Shown here: one piece after another, positions 17,482 through 26,698 of the stretch
Numbering within the stretch: position 1 is the stretch's first letter
Layout of the letters: each line of letters opens with the position of its first letter
NCBI GenBank assembly: GCA_002482845.1
Contig: DLGT01000102.1
Location: 40,256 to 104,255, forward strand
Direction: 5' to 3'
Source of the DNA: Saprospiraceae bacterium UBA7687
GTDB lineage: Bacteria; Bacteroidota; Bacteroidia; Chitinophagales; Saprospiraceae
DNA length: 64,000 bases
Position numbers and translations under genes: made by a program
Notes under the pieces: generated by a model
Told to the model about the DNA's origin: nothing
What the model saw: only the letters and a program-made list of their open reading frames with translations
Databases searched by the model: none

Positions 17482-20343
17482 ATGAAGGAGTTAGGATTTA
17501 GTCAACTATATACATTGCTACCAGCATTGTTTTTTGGTAGTCTTATTACTTATTTCTTTCTCAATGATACGTCTTTCGCCTTAGAACAACTTCCAAAAAT
17601 CATTTATAGTCAAGCTACCAAAGATGGAATAGATATTGGCGCTAGAGCATCATTGATATATAAAATAGTGTTGTTTGGTGGGGTAATTTCTTCTGTTATA
17701 TGGTATTTGTTAAATCAATTATTTCCTAGTAAACTTGATGTAAAACGAGACTTTATTAAGAAAATTGCTTTCTTAAGTTTTGTTGGTATAACCACGATGT
17801 ACTGCCATATTGCTCATATCAAAAGTTTTGAATCACTTGGAATTATAGCTTCAGTATTGGTTTTTTATTTAATAATCGCCATTTTCAATAGATTTAGCTT
17901 AATGAACTTAAATCAAGATAGTTATGGTGAAAACTGGACAGAAAAAGTTTTGCTTTCTTCATTTTTGATAACTTATCAATTGAAGTTTTTTGGAATAAAT
18001 GCTACTGTTTTACAACTTTCATTTTTTTTGTTATTTTTAGTGGTTTTGTTTTTTTTGACATTTTTAAACAGCATAGCAAATAGAAGTTTTAGACAAACAA
18101 ACTACCATTTTCCAATCTTAACCATTTGTTTTTTATCTTTTATTAATATCATTTTATTTGAGATATACAGCTATCGTTTTTATACATTTCCACATTATTA
18201 TTATGCAATTTTTTATTTTTGCTTTGTATTGTTTCTTTGTGGTTTGTATTATTTTTTGCCTAAAAAATCGATTATTTTCGCCAAACTAAATAACATTTCT
18301 ACCCTACATTTACTGTCGTTTACTGCTTTGGTTGTCATTTTATTTAGTGGGTTATATACTCCTTTTGGTGTGCAAATTACAGATACTTTTGAATTGGCAA
18401 ATCCTGCTGTCCCGCACATGAGGATACTTAAAGATGGCGAAATTCCATTAGTTGATTTTATGTCTTCCCATATGATTTCTGAGCAATTTTATGGTTATAT
18501 ATATCATCTTTTTCATGGTTATGGTGGCAATTTGGATTTTCACTCGTATTCTTTTTTGTATGAGTTTTTATTCCAACTATTGGTATTTTTGTTCTTAAAT
18601 AGATTGTTTAAAAATCCGATTTTAGCTTTGGTTTTTGTAGTGTTTTTCCCATATGCAAGATATTTTTTTGGAAGAGACTATTTTTGGAGTATATTGGGTT
18701 TTTACATGCTGTATGAGTTGATCATAAAACAGACTGTTTATACATACTTGGCTTGGTTTTTTATTACTGTCTTACTTATTTGTTGGCGTCTTGATATTGG
18801 TGCAGCTTTTCTTATGGCATCGCCCATATTTATTGGTTTAGCACTCATTACTTCTAATCAAAAAATTCACTTTTCTCCATTGTTAAAAGCTTTGGCAATT
18901 TTTATAAGCATATCTGGACTAGCAGTTTTGATAGCTATACAATTGAGGTCTAGCACCTACTTGTGGGATAATTTCAATAATGCACTATCTTATGTGACAA
19001 GTAATCAGGCTCACGGCACATCTTCACAATCAAATTTGTACAATCATTTGTTTTATGTAGTTCATTTGTTACTGCCATTTATTGCATTTGTTTCAATATT
19101 TACAAATGTATTTATTTTAAAGAAGACAGACAGGAAGGAGGACTCACATAAATATAGATTGTTGCTTTGTTCGTTGTTTTTTTATTTGATTTATTTAGCC
19201 AATTTTCAGAGAGGAGTTGTAAGGCATAATTTTCTAATGGAATATGACCATATGTTGACATCCACTTTTTACTTAGCTTTCATTTTGCAAATGATAGCTT
19301 ACAGTTCAAAATATCTGAGTACTGAATTTAGGTTTTATGCAATGTTTGGAGGTGGATTTTTAATAGTATTGATGGTGAAAGTATTTTATTTATCAGCCAA
19401 AATCCCACTACAAAACAGCATGGATTCTATATTTATGAGTCGTAAATCAAATAACGAGTTGTTTAGCCAAAGAAAAGGTATTGTCAAAGATTCTGTTTTT
19501 AGCTCAAATTACTATGAGGATTTTAAGAAATTTATAGATGAAAACCTTACAGAAAACCAAACTTTTCTTGACTTTTCTAACAATCCTATGTTGCATTATT
19601 ATTGTCAACGAAGTGTACCATCTTACTTCTGTCAATCGTTGCAAAATACAGTAACTGACTACCAACAATTGTCCCAAATAAAGAGCATTGACACAGCTTT
19701 AGTTCCCATGGTTATTTACCAAAATGTCCCACGAGGTTGGGGAGACCAAACTGATGATGTACCCAGTAGTATGAGACAATATTTATTGGTAGAGTTTATT
19801 TATAAAAATTATGAACCCTTTACTATTTTGAATAATAAATCTATTTGGGTAACCAAAGGATTAAGATCAAAAATTGACACGAGTTTCATATATACACAAG
19901 ATACTTCATATACGCTTCCATTGGAGATAGATTATAAAAATGCTGCTTGGTTGGTTAATAACTATTACGATGTAGGACAAAGCGATTATTTAAAGCCAAT
20001 TGGCAATTCTAAGGCGATATTTCATTCACAGTACAATTTTTATAAGGTGGATATTCCTGATAATGTTCGTGCCGAAAATAGTGTTTATGCCAAAATTACT
20101 TTTGATCATGACATAAACGAAATGCAAATAAAGGTACATGAAGGAAAAGAAGATTGGAGTAAAATTGGTTCATTTACTTTTCTAACTAAAAGTGGATCAA
20201 ACTCTTATATGTTGCGACTGACCAATCATTATTTGTGGTATCGTGAAGGTTGTTATGTTCTAGTTTTAGAAGGATTGCCAGATAATGTAGGATGTAATAT
20301 TGAGTTCTTCAGTGATTCAAGGTTGTCAAATGTACGGAAGTAG
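17482..20343 (+). CDS. Large polytopic membrane protein, probable GT-C-type glycosyltransferase
   Basis: 953 residues. Roughly the first 640 consist of many hydrophobic helices (about 15 by eye); the last 300 are soluble and probably periplasmic. The first large loop after a helix near 285 contains D301-T-F-E304 ... RILKDGEIPLVDFMSSH, the layout of GT-C enzymes, where acidic residues in the first loop use a lipid-linked sugar donor. I recognise the fold type, not the family. The GT9 gene follows 7 bp downstream, so the pair probably makes or modifies a surface glycan or lipopolysaccharide core. Confidence 0.65.
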   Translation: MKELGFSQLYTLLPALFFGSLITYFFLNDTSFALEQLPKIIYSQATKDGIDIGARASLIYKIVLFGGVISSVIWYLLNQLFPSKLDVKRDFIKKIAFLSFVGITTMYCHIAHIKSFESLGIIASVLVFYLIIAIFNRFSLMNLNQDSYGENWTEKVLLSSFLITYQLKFFGINATVLQLSFFLLFLVVLFFLTFLNSIANRSFRQTNYHFPILTICFLSFINIILFEIYSYRFYTFPHYYYAIFYFCFVLFLCGLYYFLPKKSIIFAKLNNISTLHLLSFTALVVILFSGLYTPFGVQITDTFELANPAVPHMRILKDGEIPLVDFMSSHMISEQFYGYIYHLFHGYGGNLDFHSYSFLYEFLFQLLVFLFLNRLFKNPILALVFVVFFPYARYFFGRDYFWSILGFYMLYELIIKQTVYTYLAWFFITVLLICWRLDIGAAFLMASPIFIGLALITSNQKIHFSPLLKALAIFISISGLAVLIAIQLRSSTYLWDNFNNALSYVTSNQAHGTSSQSNLYNHLFYVVHLLLPFIAFVSIFTNVFILKKTDRKEDSHKYRLLLCSLFFYLIYLANFQRGVVRHNFLMEYDHMLTSTFYLAFILQMIAYSSKYLSTEFRFYAMFGGGFLIVLMVKVFYLSAKIPLQNSMDSIFMSRKSNNELFSQRKGIVKDSVFSSNYYEDFKKFIDENLTENQTFLDFSNNPMLHYYCQRSVPSYFCQSLQNTVTDYQQLSQIKSIDTALVPMVIYQNVPRGWGDQTDDVPSSMRQYLLVEFIYKNYEPFTILNNKSIWVTKGLRSKIDTSFIYTQDTSYTLPLEIDYKNAAWLVNNYYDVGQSDYLKPIGNSKAIFHSQYNFYKVDIPDNVRAENSVYAKITFDHDINEMQIKVHEGKEDWSKIGSFTFLTKSGSNSYMLRLTNHYLWYREGCYVLVLEGLPDNVGCNIEFFSDSRLSNVRK

Positions 20344-20350
20344 CTAGCAT

Positions 20351-21589
20351 ATGAAAATTCAAACACAAATATTTATTGACAAGATATTGGTAAAGCCATT
20401 TGCAATTTTACTAAATATCTTGGTCAGAATTGTAGGTCAGTTGCTTAGACTCGACCATTCTTTGGATAAAGATTTTGAAAGAATTGTTGTCTGTAAATTC
20501 AAGGGTTTGGGTAGTATTATCCAAAGTACATCATTGATTTTGGCACTTAGGTCTAAGTATCCAAATGCAAAAATAGTGTTTGTAAGTAGTAGTTCAAATA
20601 AAGCATTACTTGATAAAATTGATGTTTTAGATGAATGTTACTTTATTAATGAACATTCATTTTTTAAACTTATATTTTCAGTATTTAAAACGTGGTGGTG
20701 CTTACTTAAATTAAGACCACAAGTGTATATTGATCTTGAGATTTATTCTAATTTTAGTACTGTTTTTACTGCTTTGTCCTTAGCAAATAATCGATTTGGT
20801 TATTACTTAAGAGGAAGTGAATATCGACTTGGAATATATACTCATATGATGTTTTTTAATGTGCAAACGCCGATATCAAAAATATATTTACAGTTTGCTG
20901 CTTTGTTTGGAATTGATACTGCTAATATTCCATTGATTGATTTGGGCGAATCTGTTTCATCTAACTTGGATACACAACTTCCAGTAGATGTCAGCCTTCC
21001 TTATATCTTAATAAATCCGAATGCATCAGATCTCAGGGTAGAACGTAGATGGCCAGCGCTGAGTTTTATTTTACTTATTAAACAAATATCGGATCAACAT
21101 CCAAACTTACCTATTTATCTCATTGGTTCAAAAGTTGAAACCACTTATACTAATCAGATTGCCAGTAGTTTGAATCTAGAAAACGTAAGATGCTTGGCTG
21201 GAGAAACTTCTATGGAACAGCTTCTAATAATGATACAAAATGCCACTTTGATGATTAGCAATGATACTGGGCCGATGCATATGGCTTTTAGTTGTAAGAC
21301 CCCGGTCATCTGTCTTTTTGGACCTTGTGCCCCAGATCACTACAGCTTACAATCATCCAAAATTAAAACGATATACAAGAAAGTGTATTGTAGTCCTTGT
21401 GTTCATGAATTTAGTCATCCGCCATGCAAAGGAGATAATAAATGTATGCAATTGATATCAGTGGCAGAGGTATTCTATCAAGTGGAATATTTTTTAGTAA
21501 ATGAACATTTTGTTGTGGAAAATGAAGCTGACATTTCAGATGTCATTTACAGAGCTGATAGGCACATTCTTGGTACAGTAAAAAGATGA
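20351..21589 (+). CDS. Glycosyltransferase family 9 protein, heptosyltransferase-like
   Basis: 412 residues with the two-lobed GT-B layout of ADP-heptose:LPS heptosyltransferases. The N-terminal lobe carries the family motif FKGLGSIIQSTSLILALRSKYP (about 49-70). The C-terminal lobe carries N222-P-N-A-S-D-L-R-x-E-R-R-W-P and the nucleotide-sugar motif N304-D-T-G-P-M-H-M-A. A Cys-containing tail (CSPCVHEF, CKGDNKC) is common in Bacteroidota members. It would add a sugar to lipid A core or another envelope glycan at the cytoplasmic face. Seven bp after the GT-C-like gene, so one operon. The exact sugar cannot be told. Confidence 0.88.
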   Translation: MKIQTQIFIDKILVKPFAILLNILVRIVGQLLRLDHSLDKDFERIVVCKFKGLGSIIQSTSLILALRSKYPNAKIVFVSSSSNKALLDKIDVLDECYFINEHSFFKLIFSVFKTWWCLLKLRPQVYIDLEIYSNFSTVFTALSLANNRFGYYLRGSEYRLGIYTHMMFFNVQTPISKIYLQFAALFGIDTANIPLIDLGESVSSNLDTQLPVDVSLPYILINPNASDLRVERRWPALSFILLIKQISDQHPNLPIYLIGSKVETTYTNQIASSLNLENVRCLAGETSMEQLLIMIQNATLMISNDTGPMHMAFSCKTPVICLFGPCAPDHYSLQSSKIKTIYKKVYCSPCVHEFSHPPCKGDNKCMQLISVAEVFYQVEYFLVNEHFVVENEADISDVIYRADRHILGTVKR

Positions 21590-21601
21590 AGGTCTTTAAT
21601 T

Positions 21602-24600
21602 TTAATCTAGAGAAACTCTATTTTCATCTCCAAAATAGTCATCCAATCTCATCAATGGAATAGACACAAAAAAATCTGTTCCTGATCCTACTCTTGTCTC
21701 GAAATAGATACGTCCATTAAAAGATTCAATCATATTTGCAGAGATAGCAAGACCTAGTCCCGTTCCCGAACTTTTTGTTGTGAAATTTGGTGTAAAAACC
21801 TTGTCTTTCATATGGTCAGGGATGCCAGTACCATTATCTGTAATACGAATAAGTGCATCATTTCCTTGTCTTTTTAGTTCTATTTCTATTTTGCCACGAC
21901 GGGTTTCAGGTATGGCTTGAATGGCATTTTTTAGTAGGTTATTAAGGATTCTTACCAGATGGTTTTTATCTGCAAATACATAGAGATCATCTATGGGCTC
22001 GATCATATTGATATCCATATCGTCACGTTTTCTGAATAGGTCGTGTATGGCTTCAACAATTTCATTTAGAATCACTTTTTCATTACTTGCTTGTGGCATC
22101 GTAGCGAAATTGGAAAATTCATTCGCTATCTGTGTCAGATTGTCTATTTGTTCTATCAGCGTAGATGATATTCTAGGTATGAGTTCTTGTGCTCTATCTG
22201 GGTTGTCTTTGGCAGTTCTATCTAGATATTGAATGCTGAGCTTCATTGGTGTCAGTGGATTTTTGATCTCATGCGCGACCTGTTTTGCCATCTCACGCCA
22301 AGCCATATCTCTTTCAGTTTTGGCAATAATTCCTGCACTTCTTTCTAGTTCATGTGTTAGATTATTGTAGTCATAAATAAGTGTTCCTATCTCATCATTG
22401 GATTTCCATTCAAGAAGTTCGTTGGTCTTTCCAAGTTTAAATTTTTTAAGCTTTTCAGCCAAAATACTAAGTGGCTGAGTGATGGAATTTGCAATAGTAA
22501 TAGCAATGGCACCTGCTATTAAAAACAAAAATATATAAGCATTTAGTATGGTACTCAAGAAATCTAAAATACTTTTTGACGAGTTATTAAATGATTTATG
22601 AGTTATACCTATGTATGCCAAAGGTTCTACTTGATTTAAGTATACTGGAACATAATCTGCATCTGACTTGATATATTTATGAGGTAATTTTGGGTTTTCA
22701 TTTTTATGGTAAATATTATCCCAAATACCGAATGGGAGTCTTATTCGGTTGGTGCCATTTAAAGAAGATCCTATTAGTTTTCCTTGACCATCATACAAAC
22801 TTAGTTCCTTATTGTGTACAAATGAATATTCTTTTAGTTTGGTATTTAGCATGGTTAATGCGCTTTCATCGTCTGCCATATTCTGAATATCTGAATCTAT
22901 ATTCTGGACGATACTTGTAGTTTCTTCTCTGTTTTTGTTGAGCTGATTTGCTTCTATTAGATTTTTAAAATAATAACCTGTGATGGCACCAATAATCAGA
23001 AATGTCACCAAGATCAATAGAATAATGGCTAATTGTATTTTTGTTTTGAGGGAAGATCTAGATCCAAATCTCAGCGAAATATTGTCCGGAAGGAAATCAA
23101 ATTTTGTATTTATAAGCGATAATGTAAGCAGAATCAAACCACTTAAGGTAAATATAAAACTGAACAAAGATATTGGTTTGATAAGTCCAGATACTTTTTT
23201 GAAAGATACTATTTTATATTGTGATGATGGATTCGATACGACAAATGAATATCCTGATTTAATCTGCGTAGTATCGAGCCCGCTGATTAGATTGATGTCA
23301 GGCATTGATTGGTTGCCTTCATTTTTTTCGATTAATTTATTTTTGCTGAAAGTGACAAAACTGTATTTAGCCCTGATATCTGCTAGAAATTTGTTTTTAT
23401 TATTTTGGATGTTTTGGTGACTGATGAATAAATACCAATTGCTATTGGAATATATAGTTTTCGCAATTGTAAACCTAAAAATATACTTATCTTCAAATGG
23501 ATTGTGGTATACTTTTGTTGCAACTTGTCGTGCATTTTGGAAAGACTGATTGGTCTTATGAAAATTTGCAAAATGATTGTTGAAAAGCGTATTTCCTTTC
23601 TGATCAAATAGTTCTAAAGATCTTTGAAGGGTATCAGAAATATTTTCTTTGTCATTAAATATATATTGGTCTAGATCTTGAATATCAAGTTTGGACGGCA
23701 TATCCAAAGACGATAATTTTTCAAAAATACCACTGATGATTAGTGAATCTTGCATGGCAACGAGCGATTTCACTATTACAGGATCTGGTTGGGTATAATA
23801 TTTATCAATAAATTCCGTCCGGTCTCTGATGTCTTTTTTTAGTCCGAAATAAAATAGATTAATGGCCAAAAAACCAGAAAACATAATTAACCACCATATT
23901 AGATAGGTAATCTTCTGTGCTTTGTTTTCCACATATGCATCAAGAATTAGCGAATAAGCTACAACGAAAATTACAAATATCCATATTGGAACATTGAGCC
24001 ACCCTAAACTCATAAGTAAGCCAAGTCCCGCAACCCAACCCAAAAGTAAGGTGCCATATTTGTATACCTGTGTTTGTTCTGATTTTTGGACTAACTCGTA
24101 CATTAAATGTGTCCATTGGAAAATCAATAACATCAATACGCTAAAACAAATGATCAATATAAAACTAGTGGTATTGAATTGTAGTAATGACTCTATTTCG
24201 AGATTAACCGCACTGCTGAGGACAAATCCTTCTATCAGATACACACTTACCCCAAAGGAAAAAAGTGTCACAAAACCTGTCAAAAAAGCTAGTAAATTAT
24301 GGTATTTTTTGGAGAAATGATTTCCTTCTAAAAGTATATTTAGTAAGTAAATAAATGATCCAAATATCCACATATTCAAGATCAAATCACATAAATTTGT
24401 ACAAATGAGTGATTGGTTATTTAATATTTTGAAACCAGAAAATCCCAGAAAAAGACCTTTAAATTGAGGCAAGAGATGTGCTATTTTGCATAAGCATAGA
24501 ACAACTAAAGTAGAGATAGATGTAAGTGCCTTTTTATGGATAGGAGCTTGGCTAACTTTTATTTTTTGTAATCTCGAAGTTGTAAAAACTACTAAGGCAG

Positions 24601-25132
24601 CAAATAACATTAACCATGCGAATCCCTTTGCAAATGGACTTTTATGACCATCGTTTACGGTCAAATTTATTTCAAGTTCATTGATGGTGATATGATTATC
24701 GGGCAACCTTAATGTTGTCGCTGATAGTGTTTGGGATAAACCTGCATCTTTCAATAACGTCGATGGAACATTTTGTTGATCATCTATTATTTGTAATCTG
24801 ATATCAGCATAATTGAGAGAATCACCTACTCTTTGTAGTAAAGCATAACTGTTTTTGTTTGTTTCATTGATGATGGTATGATCTGTCCAATAGGTAATAG
24901 AATCATTGATGAAGATTTCTATAAAAAATGGAGAATCATTTAATTTTTCTAATATTTTTCTGTCATTATCACTTGATAAATAGTCTGTAATAATTGCAGA
25001 ATCCCGACTTAAAGAAGCTTGAATAAATGACTCAAATTTATCCAAAATAGGTGCATGGTTAGAAGATTTATTGCTGAGGTAGAGCAACAATGTCGAAAAG
25101 ATAAGCAATGCAGCTATGACAATCCTAGTCAT
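21602..25132 (-). CDS. NtrY-like membrane histidine kinase, orphan
   Basis: 1176 residues, unusually long. TM1 (1-20), a periplasmic stretch, then a block of about seven helices (about 170-420), a second extracytoplasmic region (about 430-670), two more helices (near 695 and 730), another sensor segment and a final helix near 880. HAMP, HisKA and HATPase_c domains follow. The phospho-acceptor is H954 in A-H-E-I-K-N-P-L-T-P; the N box N-N-L-L-K-N-A-I and G boxes D-N-G-T-G-I-P and G-T-G-L-G-L are intact. The HisKA sequence is of the NtrY type. No response regulator is adjacent; the neighbours are convergent GT9 and rnpB. Confidence 0.9.
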   Translation of the reverse strand: MTRIVIAALLIFSTLLLYLSNKSSNHAPILDKFESFIQASLSRDSAIITDYLSSDNDRKILEKLNDSPFFIEIFINDSITYWTDHTIINETNKNSYALLQRVGDSLNYADIRLQIIDDQQNVPSTLLKDAGLSQTLSATTLRLPDNHITINELEINLTVNDGHKSPFAKGFAWLMLFAALVVFTTSRLQKIKVSQAPIHKKALTSISTLVVLCLCKIAHLLPQFKGLFLGFSGFKILNNQSLICTNLCDLILNMWIFGSFIYLLNILLEGNHFSKKYHNLLAFLTGFVTLFSFGVSVYLIEGFVLSSAVNLEIESLLQFNTTSFILIICFSVLMLLIFQWTHLMYELVQKSEQTQVYKYGTLLLGWVAGLGLLMSLGWLNVPIWIFVIFVVAYSLILDAYVENKAQKITYLIWWLIMFSGFLAINLFYFGLKKDIRDRTEFIDKYYTQPDPVIVKSLVAMQDSLIISGIFEKLSSLDMPSKLDIQDLDQYIFNDKENISDTLQRSLELFDQKGNTLFNNHFANFHKTNQSFQNARQVATKVYHNPFEDKYIFRFTIAKTIYSNSNWYLFISHQNIQNNKNKFLADIRAKYSFVTFSKNKLIEKNEGNQSMPDINLISGLDTTQIKSGYSFVVSNPSSQYKIVSFKKVSGLIKPISLFSFIFTLSGLILLTLSLINTKFDFLPDNISLRFGSRSSLKTKIQLAIILLILVTFLIIGAITGYYFKNLIEANQLNKNREETTSIVQNIDSDIQNMADDESALTMLNTKLKEYSFVHNKELSLYDGQGKLIGSSLNGTNRIRLPFGIWDNIYHKNENPKLPHKYIKSDADYVPVYLNQVEPLAYIGITHKSFNNSSKSILDFLSTILNAYIFLFLIAGAIAITIANSITQPLSILAEKLKKFKLGKTNELLEWKSNDEIGTLIYDYNNLTHELERSAGIIAKTERDMAWREMAKQVAHEIKNPLTPMKLSIQYLDRTAKDNPDRAQELIPRISSTLIEQIDNLTQIANEFSNFATMPQASNEKVILNEIVEAIHDLFRKRDDMDINMIEPIDDLYVFADKNHLVRILNNLLKNAIQAIPETRRGKIEIELKRQGNDALIRITDNGTGIPDHMKDKVFTPNFTTKSSGTGLGLAISANMIESFNGRIYFETRVGSGTDFFVSIPLMRLDDYFGDENRVSLD

Positions 25133-25289
25133 AAAGATCCAGATTTTAAAAAATAATTGATGGAGCGAAGGTAATACTTTTATGATTAGTAAGCGTATAA
25201 ATATTATGAATTAATTTAATGTATCTGATTTTTAAAGTGTTGTAAACTGGTTTTATGATGAAGAGTGCTTGTATACGATTTGAAAAACG

Positions 25290-25297
25290 TACTTTTG
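25290..25297 (+). promoter_or_regulatory. -7 element (TACTTTTG) of rnpB
   Basis: TACTTTTG fits TAnnTTTG and ends 6 bases before the predicted 5' end of RNase P RNA (25303), the correct distance. A CTTG 18 bases upstream (25268-25271) may serve as the -33 element. Confidence 0.65.
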
Positions 25298-25302
25298 TGG
25301 CT

Positions 25303-25670
25303 TGATATGCCGCTCTATCGCTTTCAGGAAGCTGAAAGAGGAAAGTCCGGACAACGTAGAGTACCACACCACCTAACGGGTGGGGCCATGCTTAGGTATG
25401 GTACAGCATAGTGTCACAGAAAATAACCGCTAAAGCTCTCGGGCTTGAGTAAGGGTGAAAATGAGAGGTAAGAGCTCTCGTGGTGTTGCAGCAATGTGTC
25501 ATCAGGATAAACCTTGTGGGTTGAAATGCCATGTACATCCGTATTCCCCTTGTGGGACAAAATTTACTCGGTTTTGTTGTCGCAAGACATATTCGGAGGG
25601 GTAGGCAGCTTAGATAAATGATAGAGATGGTGCTTCGGCATCATACAGAATCCGGCTTATAGGCATATCA
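25303..25670 (+). ncRNA. rnpB: RNase P RNA, bacterial class A
   Basis: About 368 nt. It is the catalytic RNA that matures tRNA 5' ends. The universal core is plain: GAGGAAAGTCCGGAC near 25337, AGGGTGAAA near 25452, and AGATAAATGATAGA followed by ACAGAATCCGGCTTATAG near the 3' end. The ends are set by helix P1: TGATATGCC (25303-25311) is the exact complement of GGCATATCA (25662-25670). A T-rich run follows directly (25671 on), probably the terminator signal. A -7 element sits 6 bases upstream. Short open frames crossing this region are not genes. Confidence 0.96.
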
Positions 25671-25838
25671 TTTTTTATTTTAAAACTAAGGAAGTCAAAG
25701 TGTTATGTTTGACTTCTTCTTATATATAAATGTTGAAGCAGCGGTGCTTCATTCATGTAGGAACGATATCAAACTTTATTGAAAGCACAATTATAATATT
25801 CAAATTTATTACTACAATCTTAAAATAGTTCAAGAAAT

Positions 25839-26390
25839 TCATTCTTTCACACATCTAAATACATAGCCTGGAGGAATATTCATCGGCACAAAGTAGGTCT
25901 CTACATTTCCAAAAATACCTTCGTACATCTTTTTAATTCCATTAGCATAATGCATTTGTATGAATGTTCCGCCTTTTTTGATGTTTTTTCTGCATATCAA
26001 CAGTATTTCCTGTGTTAAGTCTTTTGGCAAGACCAAAAATGGGATAGCTGAGATAATACTATCTACTTGGGAAATTCCGTGTTTATGTAGGTGACGGTCC
26101 ATATTTTGGGCGCCATCATTAATTAGGATCATTCTAGGGTCATCTATGCGAGATATGATCTCACAAAGTTCTGGATTAATCTCAAATACGAATAACTTCG
26201 CATCATCTGCCATAGCTTTCAGAATATAGCTAGTAATCACGCCGTCTCCAGCGCCAAGTTCTACGATGACAGTCTCTTCTTTTGTAATAAACTGGGTCAT
26301 TTTGCGACACATTGCACTACCACTCCTGACTACTGTACCCATTTCCTGAAAGTTTTTTAAACTATGGAAAAGGAATTTTACCTTCTTCAA
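25839..26390 (-). CDS. SAM-dependent methyltransferase, PmtA/KsgA-like fold
   Basis: 183 residues. The SAM-binding motif I (V-E-L-G-A-G-D-G-V, about 43-51) is clear, followed by an acidic residue at the end of strand 2 (FVFEINPEL) and the S-A-I-P-F motif IV in place of NPPY. The N-terminal F-H-S-L-K-N-F-Q-E-M-G-T-V-V-x-S is typical of small phospholipid N-methyltransferase-like proteins (COG3963). A lipid or small-molecule substrate is likely, but it could be another target. The longest frame begins with TTG at 26390, with no upstream ATG; this start keeps the conserved N-terminus. Confidence 0.78.
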   Translation of the reverse strand: MKKVKFLFHSLKNFQEMGTVVRSGSAMCRKMTQFITKEETVIVELGAGDGVITSYILKAMADDAKLFVFEINPELCEIISRIDDPRMILINDGAQNMDRHLHKHGISQVDSIISAIPFLVLPKDLTQEILLICRKNIKKGGTFIQMHYANGIKKMYEGIFGNVETYFVPMNIPPGYVFRCVKE

Positions 26391-26698
26391 AAACTAAAGT
26401 TTATTTGTTTCAAAATATGTCACATACATTCTAAAAGGCTAAGGTAGCAAAAAGTATTTTCTATAGCTCAAATTTTTTTCAATATTCTACAAATTAAAGA
26501 TAAAATAACATTAACCGCTATGTTTAGACAACGAAACCTATAATTTGACTAATTTTGCTCCGTTTGATGCTTTATTGCCTGAATATCACATCGTTAAAAT
26601 GTCGTCGATATTCAAATTTAGCATGGTAATATTAGCATCTATTATCAGAATATATTTATTTAACGGCTTATAGCTTTATCAAAATATACCTAGAAATT
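26391..26698. other. Divergent intergenic region
   Basis: 308 bases without a gene. A TAATTTTG at 26550-26557 on the plus strand fits a -7 element and could give the Wzi-like gene at 26699 a leader of about 140 bases. No element closer to that gene is seen. I see nothing else with clear structure. Confidence 0.35.

Noticed and set aside
22980..23420. 146-codon frame antisense to the large kinase
   Set aside because: Shadow of a continuous, domain-supported kinase frame.
25146..25367. 73-codon minus-strand frame running into rnpB
   Set aside because: It crosses the rnpB promoter and conserved RNase P core on the opposite strand and has no protein features.
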